DNA from: Pseudonocardia oceani
Lineage (GTDB): Bacteria > Actinomycetota > Actinomycetes > Mycobacteriales > Pseudonocardiaceae
DNA length: 64,000 bases
NCBI RefSeq assembly: GCF_019263585.2
Contig: NZ_JADQDF010000001.1
Coordinates: 1,116,001 to 1,180,000 of the forward strand
Direction: 5' to 3'
Under the pieces are notes generated by a model. That model was not told where the DNA came from and ran no database searches. It worked only from the letters and a program-made list of their open reading frames with translations. The position numbers were made by a program, and so were the translations under genes. Of the stretch, positions 62,812 to 64,000 are shown one piece after another. Every line of letters starts with the position of its first letter. Position 1 is the stretch's first letter.

Positions 62812-63831
62812 TCAGGGTGCGGGCACCGTCTCCGGGTTGCCCACGACGGCCTGCTCCAGCAGCGGGACCAGCCGGTCCAACACGTACGGCAGGCTCAACG
62901 GGCTGGAGAAGTAGATCGCCCCGGCCAGCTCGCCGTCGGTGAAGACCAGGTTGCCCCCGCGCACGGCGGCGAGCTGGCGGTACAGCGGCTGCGCCTCCAG
63001 CTCGGTGCGGGCGGTGGTGTCCTCTGTGGCCCAGAGCAGGACGTCGGCGCCGTCGAGGACGCCGAGGTTCTCCAGCGGGATGTAGGCCTGCGCGGTGTCC
63101 CCCTCCGGCGCGAACCGGTCGATGTCCGACGGCACCACGAAGCCGAGGTCGGTGAGGAACTCGGTGCTCAGCCCGTCCTGGTAGGCGATCGCGGAGCCGT
63201 CGTAGTAGGGCGCCTGCAGGAACACGGCGGGGACGCCGGCGAACTGCGGGTGCGCGGCCGCCTCGGCCGCGAACCGGTCCTTGATGCCGGTGATGAGCTC
63301 CTCCGCCTGCTCCGCCTTGCCCAGGGCCTGCCCCACCAGTCGCGTCTGCGCGTCCCACGGGCCGAAGATGGTCGGGCCGTCGGCCGGGTGGGCGACGGTC
63401 GGCGCGATCGCCGAGAGCCGGTCGTAGGGCTCCTGGTCGAGGCCGGCGTTCACCGCCACGATCAGGTCGGGCCGCAGGGCGGCGATCTTCTCGTACTCGT
63501 AGGAGTCGGCGACCCGAAGGACCTCCGGCTGGGCGTCGCCGAGCTCGTCGCGGGCCCACGACCACGTCGCGTTGGGCTGGTCGCCGTACCACTCGGTGAC
63601 GGCCACGGGCACGACGTCGAGCGCCAGCAGGATGTCCTGCTCGGTGAACCCGACCGAGACGACCCGCTGCGGCTCGGCGGGCACGACCGTCTCCCCGAAC
63701 GCGTGCGTGACGGTGACCGGGAAGGCCCCGCCGGCGTCGGCGGGGGCGGCATCGGGGGCGGGGGCGGCGGGCGCGCAGGCCGCGGCGGCGACCAGCACCA
63801 GCGCGCAGGAGATTCTCGTCAGGACGGGCAC
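62812..63831 (-). CDS. Iron-siderophore ABC transporter substrate-binding lipoprotein
   Basis: A 339-residue FecB/FepB-type binding protein. The signal peptide ends in the lipobox VAAAAC with Cys19 as the lipidated residue, followed by an Ala/Pro linker. The two-lobed fold shows TVTHAFGETVVPAEPQRVVSV, the start typical of iron-siderophore binders, and LRPDLIVA. It would capture a ferric siderophore for an importer encoded elsewhere. The GTG is set by TAGCCT (63839-63844), inside an IdeR box seven bases upstream, so control by iron is direct. Confidence 0.9.
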   Translation of the reverse strand: MPVLTRISCALVLVAAAACAPAAPAPDAAPADAGGAFPVTVTHAFGETVVPAEPQRVVSVGFTEQDILLALDVVPVAVTEWYGDQPNATWSWARDELGDAQPEVLRVADSYEYEKIAALRPDLIVAVNAGLDQEPYDRLSAIAPTVAHPADGPTIFGPWDAQTRLVGQALGKAEQAEELITGIKDRFAAEAAAHPQFAGVPAVFLQAPYYDGSAIAYQDGLSTEFLTDLGFVVPSDIDRFAPEGDTAQAYIPLENLGVLDGADVLLWATEDTTARTELEAQPLYRQLAAVRGGNLVFTDGELAGAIYFSSPLSLPYVLDRLVPLLEQAVVGNPETVPAP

Positions 63832-63834
63832 GGC

Positions 63835-63847
63835 GGTTAGGCTAACC
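63835..63847. promoter_or_regulatory. DtxR/IdeR iron box
   Basis: GGTTAGGCTAACC is a perfect odd palindrome matching the core of the IdeR consensus (TTAGGTTAGGCTAACCTAA). It covers the -10 hexamer of the siderophore-binding gene and lies 72 bases upstream of the divergent partial gene, so iron-loaded IdeR could block one or both promoters. Confidence 0.85.
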
Positions 63848-63918
63848 TCACAACAAGCTCGGATCGACCCGCCGAGCGTTCACCCCGGACCGCTGGGCGG
63901 TCACCGCAGGGAGGCCGG

Positions 63919-64000
63919 ATGACCTCGGCGCTCGACGTCCACGAGGACACCGACGAGCTCGACATGTGGGTCTGCCGCTTCGACCGCGACGAGTGGAACG
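63919..64000 (+). CDS. Start of a divergent gene, cut by window end
   Basis: An ATG with GGGAGG eight bases upstream opens a frame continuing past the window: MTSALDVHEDTDELDMWVCR and on. Only 27 residues are visible and I cannot name the family. Divergence from a siderophore-binding gene across an IdeR box suggests a role in iron or siderophore metabolism. Confidence 0.6.
   Translation, partial: MTSALDVHEDTDELDMWVCRFDRDEWN

Overview
The window reads as chromosome from a high-GC actinomycete, most likely of the Pseudonocardiaceae (Pseudonocardia-like). Support: very GC-rich codons with frequent GTG starts, mycothiol-linked protein families (an Rv2466c-like thioredoxin-fold protein and a TIGR03085 protein), a DtxR/IdeR-type iron box, a recA upstream region carrying both a LexA box and a RecA-NDp/PafBC-type promoter, and a backbone gene order matching the mycobacterial recX-recA ... 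pspA-clgR-pgsA-(rimO)-argA-ftsK ... rnj-dapA-thyX ... dapB segment. No rRNA, tRNA, CRISPR array, IS element or prophage was seen, and no gene-free stretch exceeds 300 bases.

Layout. 1-353: end of an amino-acid ABC permease. 364-5362 (minus): an S9 peptidase preceded by a compact redox locus of five short genes: an unknown protein, a membrane-anchored CxxC thioredoxin-fold protein, a Tat-exported six-cysteine protein, a polytopic membrane gene interrupted by an in-frame stop, and a small CPSC thioredoxin-fold protein. The arrangement recalls the mauE-mauD-mauA logic of methylamine dehydrogenase maturation, but I see no sequence match to MauA; it is my best candidate for an undescribed system. 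5526-6670: a small acidic protein and a ketopantoate-reductase-like gene. 6774-13881 (minus): two complete succinate dehydrogenase operons in tandem, one of mycobacterial Sdh1 type and one of Bacillus/Corynebacterium SdhCAB type, followed by a divergent LysR gene. 16002-18526: recX, recA and DUF3046. 18551-26016: CoA transferase, hemerythrin protein, Lhr helicase and a large YidD fusion.

26046-31902 is a catabolic island: TetR, acyl-CoA synthetase and nitroreductase on minus, divergent from a Baeyer-Villiger-type monooxygenase and an alpha/beta esterase on plus, with a palindromic operator on the monooxygenase -10 box. The logic is ketone to ester to alcohol plus acid to acyl-CoA. 31899-38812: PucR-type regulator, second YidC with DUF6412, GNAT, and a DesK/DesR-like two-component system coupled to an ABC-2 exporter. 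38994-44215: Nei glycosylase, PspA and ClgR envelope-stress genes, pgsA, rimO, argA. 44238-46164: AraC gene, a truncated VOC remnant, a YceI fusion. 46275-56006: ftsK, Lrp with lysine 6-transaminase, RNase J, dapA, TIGR03085, an EEP-family membrane protein, thyX. 56094-62778: a ribbon-helix-helix/DUF4097 pair, YcaQ-like protein, secreted hydrolase, EamA exporter, GNAT, dapB, DUF456. 62812-64000: an iron-siderophore lipoprotein with an IdeR box and a cut-off divergent gene.

A recurring feature is a TANNNT -10 hexamer ending 6-8 bases before the start codon of at least 17 genes, which predicts leaderless transcription and was used to choose several starts. Convergent gene ends are closed either by strong inverted repeats or by stop codons sharing the palindrome CTAG.
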